64,000 bases of DNA from Chrysopilus asiliformis. Lineage: Eukaryota > Arthropoda > Insecta > Diptera > Rhagionidae. The notes under the pieces were generated by a model. The model saw only the letters and a program-made list of their open reading frames with translations. It searched no databases and had not been told where the DNA came from. Positions 45,141-57,012 of the stretch are shown here, one piece after another. The position numbers were made by a program, and so were the translations under genes. Each line of letters opens with the position of its first letter. Within the stretch, counting starts at the first letter, position 1. The stretch is taken from contig OZ035960.1 in assembly GCA_964034945.1 (NCBI GenBank), forward strand, positions 21,687,487-21,751,486. Reading direction: 5' to 3'.

Positions 45141-46850
45141 TGCTATTTTAAACTTTAACTGCTGCTTATAATATTAATTTGAAATTTTTCATTAATTGAA
45201 ATTGTTTATACCTTCCCCCAATTTTTGATTCCACAATTCGTTGCTGTCAATATCCGTCCTATAATTTTTTACTCCTTAATACGTAACACATTTCTATTTA
45301 AACCCCTTTTTAGTGAACATAACGCTATTCAAACAAACTAAAGTAAAAATATTTTTCTTAATTGAATTCTTGTACCATTTAAACGAAATTTATCTTCCTC
45401 AAGTAAAATTAATGCGTTTATGACACGACATTAATCCTTGACGCTCTCATTTCGTTCAAATTTAGAAATTAATAAAAAAAAACGTGTAAATGTTGTTCAG
45501 GTTAGGGTCCAACTATAAGTTCAACTCAATAGTCATAATAAAAAGATGAAGGAGAACTGTTGAAACGATCGAGAATTTGGTAATTATTGAAAGTTTTTTT
45601 TTTGTTTTATGAAATCCGTTTATTATTCTTTACACTTTCGGTTGGATTCTGTTTTAATTATTAATTTTTGTTCCGGAAAAGCAAATTTTATTTATTTTCC
45701 GCCTTCATGTGTGAACAGCTGCTAACGCCAATTGTATTATTTTTATTTTTCGGTTGTGACACGACGTGATAATAAAAATGAAGGGGGAGAACATGACGGT
45801 AATAAATCTAAGATCTTTCTTCTGTTTATTCTTTGCTCGTCAACCATATAGAATGAATGGAACAAACAACCTTCAAAATTTCAACCATATGCCGATGCTA
45901 TAAAGAAAACAGTCGAAAATGTCCTGGATAGAATAATATGGCTTACAATCCGGCCAGACACTTAAATGTGCGCTTTGCATCATAAAAGGTTTTTTTTTCA
46001 TGCTCGAGGTCTGGCTCGGTTAGCTCTGCATGAGAAAAGTCACTTGAGTATGGTGTCAGAATCTGGCGTAAGGTACATTCACCAATCTCCTTAAGAAGAT
46101 TTAAGATGCAATCAGACAATTTATGATAAATGTGGCAATTTAGAAGAATTTCAAACCAAGGGGGAATCCCTTTTTTTCTCTATGGCACGCACCACACCAT
46201 ACGACATCCATTTACGAAATGGACGAAAACGACGTCGTATCATGGTGCGAGGGTAATGGAAATTCCTGTAATAGAAGTGAAATGCTCCAATCCCACATAA
46301 ATAAAATCCTCATGCAGCAATTGATGCTCGAAGAAAAGAAATAGAGGAAAATATAAGTAGATCACAGGTGCGGTGAACTTGGAGTACTTTTCATCGAAAT
46401 TAACCGAGGCAATTGAAAAGTTTTAATGCAGTTTTCTGCTTCTCGGTGTGTTTCTGTTTTTTTTCTTCCTTTTTTTCATTGCTTTATTTGGTGTATCCTC
46501 TGTGGGGATTTTCTGCCACCATTTAGATGTCCAAAAAGTACTTGGGATAAAATTCTTGAGTGCCACTTAATTAAACAGTTCAAGAACTTGGAAACGCATT
46601 TATGTCCTTTCTATTCTTGATAATGGGTAATTTGTCATCAACTTTACACCTTACCGCCCTTTAATGCTTTGATTTTTTTTTGCTACTGGTATAGAGAATA
46701 TCGTTTTTTTTTCTTTTGCGTATTAAATCCACGTTTAGAATGAATAAATAGTTAGAATCACAATAAGATAATCATAAAATACTCGATTAAATTTTATCTT
46801 AAAGATAAATTACTAAGCTAAAGCATATTTCAAACCGAAAATTGAATTTT
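45141..46850. other. No gene recognised
   Basis: AT-rich; short frames only. Near 46190-46245 an imperfect inverted pair (GCACCACACCATACGAC / GTCGTATCATGGTGCG) is present. Confidence 0.45.
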
Positions 46851-47092
46851 AATGTGAGCAAATATTATGAAAAACAATTTATATTTTAAAATAATTTAAT
46901 TATTGCCCGATTATTTAGTCTTTAAAAGAATAAAAGTTAGTCTGAAGATAGCGTCGTAACTAATGCTTGAAATCTTGCATTAGTTACGACGCTATCTTCA
47001 GACAAACATTTATTCTTTTAAATCATAAATAATCGGGCAACAATTAAATTATTTTGAAATATGAATTGTTTTCCATAACATTTGCTCTTATT
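46851..47092. repeat. Giant palindrome, arms about 116 bp, loop 10 bp
   Basis: 46851-46966 and 46977-47092 are reverse complements with scattered differences (perfect in the inner 30 bp around GTTACGACGCTATCTTCAGA); loop TTGAAATCTT. Probably a fold-back MITE. Confidence 0.92.
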
Positions 47093-47377
47093 AAGGAGGC
47101 TAGAGTTTTAGCGGGTAAATTAGGTACTCAATGTGAAAGAGGTAGTTTGTGATCAAGTTTCCAATATTCTTATAATTACCTCCCGAAAAATAGTTGAAGT
47201 CCCTTAAAAATTAAAAGCCTTAGATTTTTAGAGAAACGAAAATTTGAAGTTTTTGTATTGATCACAAATTATATTTTTTAATGGGTCCATCTTCATGGGC
47301 TTGCTGGTTATTATGAGTAGGGAGGGAAGGGGGGGGGGCGGAGGTGAGGAGATCGGTACGTTAGAAAAGGTATACTA

Positions 47378-47649
47378 CACTCAGAAAAATGGAGGCTAAC
47401 TCGACGACCTAAATACGGCGTAATTGGCCTCGGGCAGGCGTGCGTTCGCCTGCATGTGGGCAAGTAAAACTGAGTTGACCTGTGGTCGGAGAAATTCTGA
47501 AATTAAGCCACCAGCAGGTGAGGTAGGGCATTGGGAGCTGCACGAGTTGACCTTAGATAGGTTAACTCTGACCGCTAGCTGGCTTACAGAAACCTCTGTA
47601 AGGTCAGAGTTAACCTGACAAAAAGTTGACCTGGACATTTTTCTGAGTG
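47378..47649. mobile_element. MITE with CACTCAGAAAAATG ends
   Basis: TA at 47376-47377 and 47650-47651; ends CACTCAGAAAAATGGAGG and CATTTTTCTGAGTG. GC-richer than its surroundings; inner half has an inverted GTTAACTCTGACC pair. 272 bp, non-coding. Confidence 0.85.
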
Positions 47650-47668
47650 TACATTTACCAGGTAACTA

Positions 47669-47828
47669 CAGTGAAATCTGTACGAGCCGGAGCCTTTTTT
47701 AAGTCGCACACATTCCAAACTCCCGTCATTTGTTTTGCATAATAAATGAACCTGTGTAAGTCGGAATTCTATCTAAATCAGACAAATTTCCTGGTACGCC
47801 GCAAGTCCGGCTTATACAGGTTTCACGC
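47669..47828. mobile_element. Short pogo/Tigger-like MITE
   Basis: TA on both sides; left end CAGTGAAATCTGTACGAGCC, right end, reversed, GCGTGAAACCTGTATAAGCC. 160 bp. Confidence 0.7.
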
Positions 47829-48034
47829 TATACGACTCTTCGCAGTTCAACCCCTGCAAACGGGTCCACTTTGCCAAAGATTCGGCTTCGCACTATAGTA
47901 AGCCAAAATCCCCTCAAAGTTCCAACTAATGTCCTGTCAATGATTAAAGGATCAGAAAAAAAAACCAGACAATAAAGCCAAAAAACCAATTTATAAAAAC
48001 AAAAAAGTATTATTTAGTCATTCGATCTATATTT

Positions 48035-48290
48035 CTGTACCCCAGAGGTAAACTGTCGTAACTGCCAAAACTGCGATTTTGGGGTTATTGTTGTAACTAC
48101 ATTGTGGGGACGTATATATTATATCAACTAATATTTTGTTTAAACAATGTCCTAAAATAAAATAAACTACAAAAGTTTCAATAATTACCGAAAATCATAC
48201 ACAATAAAAAGTTTGCAATTCCGAACTAAAAATGGCTCTCCTGTAAAATTTGCAAAATGTCAGTTACGACAGTTTACCTCTGGGGTACAG
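48035..48290. mobile_element. MITE with perfect 30-bp inverted ends
   Basis: Ends start CTGTACCCCAGAGGTAAACT and continue GTCGTAACTG, exactly complementary. Flanked by ATTT on each side, a possible target duplication. 256 bp. Confidence 0.85.
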
Positions 48291-48660
48291 ATTTATATCT
48301 ATTAAAAGCTCATTTTTGCTATTTTTGACCATATCGTGACAGAAAATTGAAGAATCCTCTCGGAAAGGAGTTAACCCGTGTTCTAAAATTTTGATACCAA
48401 TAAGCTTACCTGTAAATTTCATCCCAATCGGTTTAGTGGTTCCCAAGTTATAGACGAACAGACAGAAATATAGATAAACCGAAGAAGCGAAGAAGCACGT
48501 AAGAAAAAAGGGAAACCTTTAGTTAACCCATGATATAAAATTCGTTCCTTGATGCCAGTAAGCTACGCTCAAAGTTTCATTCTAATCGGTTCAGTGGTTC
48601 TCGAGTTTTAAGCCGACAGACATACAGACAGGCAGACACGCAAGTCTATCATATAATAGA
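48291..48660 (+). repeat. Family E repeat (two modules with GACAGACA)
   Basis: Two successive units, each ending in CAATCGGTTTAGTGGTT... or TAATCGGTTCAGTGGTT... and a short GACAGACA-type tract, then CTATCATATAATAGATA. The layout is like the Helitron family but the sequence is different. Confidence 0.55.
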
Positions 48661-51130
48661 TAAAAAAACCCTTTCTCAACCCCAGTTCATTCAGCTTTAA
48701 AAATTTGATGTGGATAAAACATAATCATTTATAGAAATAAAACACATGATCCTTATTATTTGCTATAAAAAAAAACTTATAGAGATCTTTTGTCACAACA
48801 ACAGATAAAAAGTAAAAAAGAAAGTTAATTTCGGGGCGTTTTCGTTTGTATAAAAAAATATTTTTATCTATTCACATTAATTCCAACAGAAGTAATACCT
48901 TTGTGTATTACATTCCAATATTTTTGCTACAATGTGCAGCACATGTAGTCCTTATTTTTATTATTTATAGAAAAAAAAATTCATGTGTGTTAAACTTTTT
49001 TCCAATGGTAAATAAAGGAAGATCTCAACTTCAAACAAAAACCGCTTGAGAAAATTTTCTCCCATTTCTAGGAAAGACTTCTTTATCCATAAGTAAGTAT
49101 TTAAAAACACTTCCGAGCATATGTTGACAGAAAATAGGAAAAAATTCACATCCCTTCGATGGAAAATTCGATAGAAAAACGCTTTAGTAGGAAAATCCTC
49201 AAGTAAGTGCACCATAAAAGACAGCTTACAGGTATATTTCCCATTTACCATTTTCCATTTCTTCGTAAAAAAAGCGCAGGAATCATAAACCAATGAAATG
49301 GATTCCCGTTACACACATATATCCTGGCGATTTTACTTTTCAAAGAGCGAGAGAAAACTTTACGGCCATTAGGATTACAATTGTATGCAAATGTAAAATG
49401 CTTAGCAGTAATGGAAAAATCACGAGCGCAGGAAGAAACGAAGGAAAAGGAAGCCAGTTAGAATAAAGTGGGAGGAAAATAGCAACAATGAAAGTGAATA
49501 GGAGGAAATTCGAGGATATACAAAACAAACACTAAAAACCACTTATCCACCTAACTACCTTTCTTTACCTACCTAACGTGCCAAGTGAAAAAAGAACAGA
49601 AAAAAACGGTAGTTTAGGGTCGTCGTATCATTAATCCATGAAAATGTTGACAATTATTGCTGCAAAGTACACTGCTGCCAGTATTACACAAATTCACACT
49701 ATTTACCACTTTCATATTGCAAATGCTCATGTTCCAATCGGATTTCGTTTCAATTGGCCATAAAACATTGTAATTTTAACCACCACCCTCGTCAACGGCA
49801 CAGCAAAAAAAAAAGAGTGATTCTAGTAGAATAATAAACACTGGTTTTTATTTATTTTTTCTTCTCTTTTGCTGTTTCTTTTTTTTTTTGTTCGTTTCTG
49901 TATGTTTTTCTTTTCTATAAATTGTGATTATATACGAACAGCGAAAAAATTTCATTCACCATTCATTCAATTGTAAAAATCTTACAAACAAAAAAGGATA
50001 TAAAATTTCGGACTTGGTAGCACCTTTCCATATCGAACTATCTATCATTTGACTATAATATTGTAAATCAGATGTTTGTACATTTCTCATATAATATACA
50101 CTAAATTTTCCACTTTTCCACACAAATCACGGAACGCACACTCATAAAAATAGAATAGAGAATAGGGAAAAAATCTTTCTTTTCGCTAGATTATGTTGAT
50201 AAGTCGATTGCTATACGATGGGAAAATCAAGTCAAACTGCGATGATTTTCTCAGGGATTTTTCCGGCCCACGACGAGAAACACAAACAAAAAACGCAAAA
50301 ATAAAATGAAAAGGCGGAAGCATAAGAAGCGAGAATCATTTGACTTGTTCTGATTAGCAGCAATCAAGGAAAAATCGAAGCGGAAATCAAATGTAATTAT
50401 TTGATGATACACCGAGAAATTATAGTGTGGAAAACCGATAGAAACCGTCAACAACAATGATATCGATAGCCATGAATACTTTTATATATACTTGTCCAAA
50501 AAAAATCGAATAATATCCTACGGAAAAATTGTACCGAATCAGCAGCTATACAAGGCAACTATTTACTTAGGACTGAGTTTAATACTTCCAGCTAAAATAC
50601 CATCAACCATCCAGCGATTCATCCATCTAACCATCCAACCATCCATCTATGGCGTATCCGTGCGCCAGCCACAATGAGAATTTACAGTGCGATCTGTATT
50701 AAAAGGATATCTTTGGAGAAGTCGTAGTTTTGATATTTCGGTATCATTTTTTAAAAATTTTGATGGTGAATTTTGTTTGATTTTTGTGGAATTTATCTTT
50801 ACAGGAATAAGGTGAAATGTTAGTTTGAATTTTCGATACCGTATTTGGATATAAATTACATTATTAATAAATTTTAACACAATTCTGTTTAAAAATCTAC
50901 GATATTTTCTAGATTTTTCATATTTTTTAAATAGAAAAATGTTTTAAAAACTTGATTTGCAGAAAAATATGAAAAAAAGCGGGAAAAGGTGTGACCCTGA
51001 AAGGTTTTTAAGGAGAATGATAGATTTCTTGCTTCTCCAGAAATTTGAACAAAAAAAAACATTCAAGCAACATAAGAGATCGTAAATTGGGCGTTGCAAC
51101 CATAAAGTCAGGAAATTAGTGTTAATTTAA
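48661..51130. other. No gene recognised
   Basis: AT-rich; frames on the minus strand at 48961-49293 are Phe/Lys-rich low complexity. Tandem CCATC/CATCCA motifs near 50605-50650. Confidence 0.45.
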
Positions 51131-51390
51131 CCCTAAACATACCATAAGCGATCTTTTGACCGCTTATGGACTTTTGCATTTAAAAAGCGCATATAATCTT
51201 ATCGTTTTTGCGCACTTGACTTCATGACTTTTTCTATTTATTATATATACACTTAATATTCTATTATTATTTTTTATTTATATTTTGTTTACTTTGAGTA
51301 ATACTTGTCATATACCGTTATCTATCACAGCCGGTCATTTGATCGCCCATGGCAGAAATAGGTATGTATTAAGTGCTGGTATGTTTAGTG
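51131..51390. mobile_element. piggyBac-like MITE, uninterrupted sister of element A
   Basis: TTAA at 51127-51130 and 51391-51394; ends CCCTAAACATACC and GGTATGTTTAGTG. The interior matches 15136-15173 plus 16925-17129 nearly base for base. Confidence 0.88.
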
Positions 51391-51420
51391 TTAAGGCGCG
51401 ACGAAGAATTTTCGACCTCT

Positions 51421-51906
51421 AAATAGTAAATCTAATTATTTTATGATCAAAAATTGGGACTATCACTAAAACAGTTCATTTCAATTTTTAAAAAATGGTT
51501 AATCTTACTACTTTATAATGGGAAATCGGGACTATCACTAAAATAGTTAATATCAATTGAAAAAATAAGAAAAAATAGTCAATTTGACTACAAAATAGTA
51601 ATTTTTACAACTAAGTAGTTAAATTTCTTATAAAAATGGTCGATTTGGCTATTTTCACAATCAAAATAGTAAATCTAATTATTTTATGATCAAAAATTGG
51701 GACTATCACTAAAACAGTTCATTTCAATTTTTAAAAAATGGTTAATCTTACTACTTTATAATGGGAAATCGGGACTATCACTAAAATAGTTAATATCAAT
51801 TGAAAAAATAAGAAAAAATAGTCAATTTGACTACAAAATAGTAATTTTTACAACTAAGTAGTTAAATTTCTTATAAAAATGGTCGATTTGGCTATTTTCA
51901 CAATCA
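51421..51906. repeat. Exact 243-bp tandem duplication
   Basis: 51421-51663 is repeated without visible difference at 51664-51906. The unit has repeated ATAGTTAAT/ACTATCACTAAAA phrases and is related to the interior of the MITE at 29541-29858. Confidence 0.95.
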
Positions 51907-51959
51907 AAATTAACTATTTTAGTTATAGCCACGATTCCCCACTATAGAATAGTCTGACT

Positions 51960-54900
51960 TTGTTAAAACCTTTTTTTGAATAACTTTTTTCTCGAACTAA
52001 ATTTACAACTTAGGATTTGGCCTCCTCGCAACATTTATGTGTTACTACCCATTAAGTTTCTGCCAACCAAGAGAAAGAAAAAAGCTTTTTTTCAAGTTTT
52101 TTTTCCTTACTCTTAAAAACTTTCAAATTAAATCTTGTTAAATCTTCTTTCGGCGATTTAAAATTTAAAGACCTTTGTAGTGAAAAAGCATCCCAAAGAA
52201 GTACATTAGTTTCCTTTCAAAAATCTTTTGTGAATTGTATCCCAAAATTTGTAACCAATGAAAATTTCTCCAGCAGGATTCCACTGTAAACACTTTGTCT
52301 TTATGCTATGAAAATTGTACAACAGCAACAAATATACATTGGAAAATCCATTAAAAGAAAAGTCTCACGTGCCATGCTTTCTGCCCACCACGGGCAGCAC
52401 TTCGAAGTTAGTCCGTACGTCGGCTCGGAAAGCCCTTTCCTTTATCCAACACAAGTGGAAGTAGCACGAGCAACAGCAGTCAGTACCATAAAACAGTAAA
52501 CGAAACCTCTGCTCTGCGCTCACCAAAATGGGCTATATGACAGAGTATAGAGTGTCAAGAGTTTTCCAGGGTGCACATACAGAGTCGGAAAATCCCTAAC
52601 ACACTGGCAGAAGAATGAATCCCCCATATTCGAATAGAAGAAAGATTCAACATCCATAATCCAAAAGGTTGTTGTAGAGTGCAGTCGGGCGACAGCGACT
52701 GCCAACTGAGTCCCCTTGAATACAAAATTCGGCACAAGGTACTATGGACAGAATTGAACACTGTAGTAACAGATTCGATATGAACGCCCCGCCGCGCTCT
52801 ATTATATATACGACTAATTCACATTTTCCAATATGTTTCCCGTTTTTCCTCCTCAATTCAATCCAATACAAATCGAGAATAGTTGGGGAAAATTCGAAAT
52901 GAAACGCGACCACCGAACATTTTGAAATGCTTTGTGTTTTTCTATAACTGAACTGAATTGAAAAGTCAAGAGATTTATTGTTTCACTAACTGAACGCAGG
53001 GCTGGTGGTAGGACTGCTGCCGCTATATACATATTTATACATGTGTGAGCTATAGAAAGGGATCAGTAGGAAGAGGGTGCCGAAAAAAAGCAGCAAGGAA
53101 CTACGGGGTGCTTATCGTGAATCCGGAGAGTTTTCAGCAAGTCCTTAAAAGAAAAACGCAATACCTCTTCATGCACGTTTTTGCCGTTCATAGCTGTTTA
53201 TTTCTTTTTGTTTCACGTATTGATCATATTCGGAAATTACGTATTTCGAGGGGTTGCCCAAAAACCAAGATGCAACGGTTGAGACGTAATGTGGGGATTT
53301 ACGATGAGCAGCTAGCATTGGTTTGACCAAAGAATTTTGAGACACAATTCGAACTCGCTAAGTAGGACGCTAATAAGTTTTCAGCCCTTACGGCTTACAG
53401 ATGGCATGATATGATAGACGGCATCCACAGAGGGTGAGAAATTGCTGGATAAGTAAGTGGAGGGATGGATCCCTATAGCTTTTTAGATTCATATACGTAC
53501 GTTTCCCTAATATACGTCGTAATTTAGTATGGATATCACATAGGGATTCATAAATGCGTACATTTACTACCTTTATAGGTATGAGATATTTGTAGGCAGT
53601 ATATTTTAAAGCATACGAACGTATATGCGTGTTTTATTTGGGATTAGGGATTTTTTTTTCATATATTCAAGCATTCCAAGTTGCTTAAAAAATGTCAAAT
53701 ATGTCATACGGTAACTGATGTGAATACATTTTATTCACCTCTTTTATTTTATTTTTGCGAAAATATGTTTATTAAAAATTCAGTATTTGTATAGCTTTGA
53801 AATATTTATCCAAATGGATTTAGCGCAAACGTTTGCCTCTTAAGACAATCGAAAATTTTCACATCAATTTTTCATCATTTGAATGTTTTAGTAGATGTTT
53901 CTCAGTGTCATTTCACGGTGAAATATAAAATTATATATCTAGCAAATATTAGAAATAGCATATTGTAAAATTCGTGAAGTTGTTATAGATGTAATTTTTT
54001 TTTGATGTCGTTTTAAAAAGGATGTCTTTCATTCTGCTCCCATATATTATTCGTTATTCATATTTGTATAAATTGAATTTGAACATATTTGTATACTTTG
54101 AATTTCAACTAAATTTGATTTAAATTTGAACTAAATTTGAAATTTGATGTTTTTAAAACTATAAATATCATTCCCATATAGAGTATAAAAAATGCGCAGT
54201 AGGCCAAATTTTTTTCAACAAATCCGCCGTAGACAAAAGATCAAGAATAACTCGGAAAAATGGTGTCGAATGCTGGACACATTTCGTCCAATGCAGGACA
54301 TTTTGCGAGACGATTGTCAATGCGTGACAGATGACTGAAATGCCTGAACGTCTCGTCACCATAATTTAATATAGTTCTTAATTATTCTAATTTTGAAAAA
54401 AAAAAACACTTTCAAAGAAAAAGGTAACCCTTTGTTTACTCAATATTTTCGTTACGATGCACTCTTTTTGAATCAAATCGCAAGAACTTCTTTGATTTAT
54501 GTTAAAACTTTAACTGCCGCGCCAGAAATTGGCAAAGTCGTCGTGGGACCATCCCACCTTTTTATGCATTTTAGGCATAAAATTGCAATAACCTCGCAAC
54601 CAATATTTAAAAATACCATCCTGAGCTGTGCTTCGGCATTAACGGGACTTCCCCTAAGCTCTAGCTAGAACTAAAAATAATAATAATAAAACCTCGCAAC
54701 CAATATTTAAAAATTGCTGCTTCAAATTTTGTTTATTGCCATGAGTTATATATAACCTGCGCGGCGCTGAAGACTACAGTACATGCTATTTGTATAACGT
54801 GTTAAAAAGTGCGAATTTGCCTGATTTTCTTCCATATAAAATTGAACTCAAATCTAGTGAATCAAGCCTTTATCGTAGCCACGGACATACAAAAAAAGAA

Positions 54901-54992
54901 TTTAAAAAAAAAACTGAAAATATGCGATAACAATAAAAAAAACCTTTAAAAAATGTATCAACTATCAAATTTTGCGGAATAAATATTAGATA
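51960..54992. other. No gene recognised
   Basis: No exon-like frame. A 24-base phrase (ACCTCGCAACCAATATTT...) occurs twice about 100 bp apart at 54592 and 54693. A family D-like GAGTATAAAA fragment is near 54180. Confidence 0.45.
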
Positions 54993-55646
54993 CTAGCTAC
55001 CCGTCGTTACCAGGTTAAGTTTTTTCATTTTTTTTTATGGTCTATGTTGGAGCTAGAGCATTCAATCCCGGGTACCCGAAACCCGGGTACCCGGGAATCC
55101 CGGCCATTTTCTGGAACCGAAAACCGGGTTTGAATTGGGTAAAATTACCCGGTTTTCGGTGCTGAAAGCAAGCAATTTCTTACATGCTAAAATATCAAAA
55201 TACTGTTCGTTCGCTGCTGAATATATACGAAATACATATTTGTAAGTACATATTTCTGTTAATAATAACTGTAAATTAAAAGATTAATGCAAAATTAAGC
55301 GATCCGATTACATTTTCTTTACAAAGTCTCTTTAAAACAACGACAATATAATAGATTTATATGCGCTCACAGAAAATATTAAATTTCCTGTAAAGTTAAA
55401 ATGGTTTTTTTATGTATAGGCAGGGAACAACTATTATATAGAATGGAAAATAAGACCTTTCCTCATTAACTTCCACTAGAGTAAGCACTACACTATAGAA
55501 ATTGGTTTTGTTGTCTTACACAGGGACTACATTAGGTTTTATTTCTGGTATACTAGCTAGTTCACCAAAAATAATAGCCTACTAGTTTTTTTTTGCGTGG
55601 GCCAATTCTGGTATGACATTTCAGTATGATTTTGAATTTTGACATG

Positions 55647-55853
55647 TCGTTAAACCGCGAACAGAAAATTAAAATTGCCAAAATATTGGCTTTAAAATGT
55701 TTGGAGGAAGAAGAACTTTTGATAAATTTGAAAAAACGAAGACAATATTGGGTAAATCCCTTTTTAGCATTACGGGATAAATATGATATCGAAGCTAAAT
55801 ATGATATACGAACGAATTCCTTTCATTTTCTTTTTCACACTTTCCACAGTTAA
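55647..55853 (+). pseudogene. N-terminal remnant of a PIF/Harbinger nuclease
   Basis: MSLNREQKIKIAKILALKCL then EEEELLINLKKRRQYWVNPF; RRxYWVNP is the type of motif found near the start of Harbinger transposases. At about residue 55 the sequence runs into the complement of the MADF gene, so the catalytic region is deleted. Confidence 0.7.
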
Positions 55854-56003
55854 ACTCAATTCTTTGGCAATATTTTCCCATGCTCTTTTTTTCAAATCAA
55901 TTCTTCGATAATTATTTGATTTTGAATTCCACAACCATTCTTTTTCGCGAAAAATATTTATCAATTTAATAATTTCGCTCCGTGAAAATTTCGTTTCCGC
56001 CAT
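55770..56003 (-). pseudogene. MADF/Myb-like protein of the Harbinger element, C-terminally truncated
   Basis: From ATG 56001-56003: MAETKFSRSEIIKLINIFRE, KEWLWNSKSNNYRRIDLKKR, AWENIAKELSLTVESVKKKM. The LW-x-x-x-x-x-x-Y and W-x-x-I-A pattern is that of a MADF domain. It breaks off at the deletion junction. An upstream in-frame start is inside the nested MITE. Confidence 0.75.
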
Positions 56004-56029
56004 TTTAATCAATTGAAATGTCAAAATCT

Positions 56030-56105
56030 GGAGTGATATTCCATAACTTGCTTCAAGCGTTTGTTTCGAGTTAGAAGAAAAAGTAAAGTTACGGAATTCC
56101 ACTCC
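56030..56105. mobile_element. Palindromic MITE, short copy inside the Harbinger element
   Basis: GGAGTGATATTCCATAACTT...TACGGAATTCCACTCC; keeps one arm and the far end of the other. Deepest level of the nest. Confidence 0.7.
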
Positions 56106-57012
56106 TGGTATACCAGCGCTGTCTACGAAAATGGTATACCAATGCGGTCTTACCAGAAAAACTGGTACACCAGATTAGTCCACACAGGCTTTTTAGCGAC
56201 CAATTTTGCTGGTATACCAGAAATAAAAGCTAATGTAGTCCCTGTGTTACTTCTCCTTTCTGCTGTCATACACTCGATGAAAAAAAATCAAATATGATGT
56301 TTTCTTATAATGCCACCCACAGTCATTCAAAATGTGAATTTTTTAACTGTAATTTTCGGATGTACGCTTCCAACGCAAAAAAATTTGTTAGAGCTTTCCT
56401 TTCTATAATAGTAATTGTTCCGTGGTATAGGTTTAAATTTAATGTCGCAATTGCAATTTTTTACTGGTAATTTCTTATTTTTTCTTTACATTTTCAGCAC
56501 CGGTTCCAGAACCGGGTACCCGGTTCTCGAAGATTCTAGCACCGAAACCCGGTTCCTTAAAATTGTCTCGGTGCTGAATGCTATAGTTGGAGCTAAACTT
56601 CAGGCCAATTGGCTCGGTAGTTTCCCCGCGAAAGGGTAAAGTGATCTCGAAACTTAGGAAATATTAAGTTTCGAGATCACTTTACCCCCTCCCCTTACTC
56701 CCTCTACCACTCGGGCTACTTTTTAATGGGTCTATGTTGGGGCTGGACCACCGACGAACATCTATGCCAAATTTCAGGTCAATCGGTTCAGTAGTTTCTC
56801 CGCGAAAGAGTAACATAGCGCAAAAACTAAGTTTCGAGATCACTTTACCCCCTCCCCTTACTCCTCCCACCCTCGCGCTACTTTTTCGTATGCCTATGTT
56901 GGAACCAGAACTACCACAGACACTCATGCCAAATTTCAAGTCAATCGGTTTTGCCGTTTTTGCGTGAAAGAGGAACAGACAGACATCAACTCATTTTTAT
57001 ATATTAGTATGA

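Larger units (their letters stand above)
55519..56246. mobile_element. Deleted PIF/Harbinger element with TTA duplication
   Basis: TTA at 55516-55518 and 56247-56249; ends CACAGGGACTACATTAG, paired for about 35 bp through TTTTATTTCTGGTATAC. Subterminal TGGTATACCAG repeats on the right. It carries remnants of both genes typical of this superfamily, a nuclease and a MADF/Myb-like DNA-binding protein, in opposite orientation. Confidence 0.9.
55054..56585. mobile_element. hAT element with exact 8-bp duplication, split by a Harbinger element
   Basis: GTTGGAGC at 55046-55053 and again at 56586-56593; ends TAGAGCATTCA and TGAATGCTATA (10 of 11 pair). Subterminal regions are dense in CGGGTACCCG palindromes on both sides. 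No hAT transposase is left. Confidence 0.92.
54993..57012 (-). mobile_element. Helitron copy 6, split by a hAT element
   Basis: CTAG at 54993-54996 (A on its left), hairpin arms CTACCCGTCGTTACCAGG slightly degraded; the 5' end TCATACTAATATATAAAAAT ends at 57012 with T beyond. Without the insert it is about 480 bp. Confidence 0.85.

Noticed and set aside
48961..49293. 110-codon minus frame rich in Phe, Leu and Lys
   Set aside because: AT-rich composition, no motif, no splice context; chance frame.
52520..52913. Overlapping minus frames of 68-88 codons
   Set aside because: Different frames of the same stretch, none with a recognisable domain.
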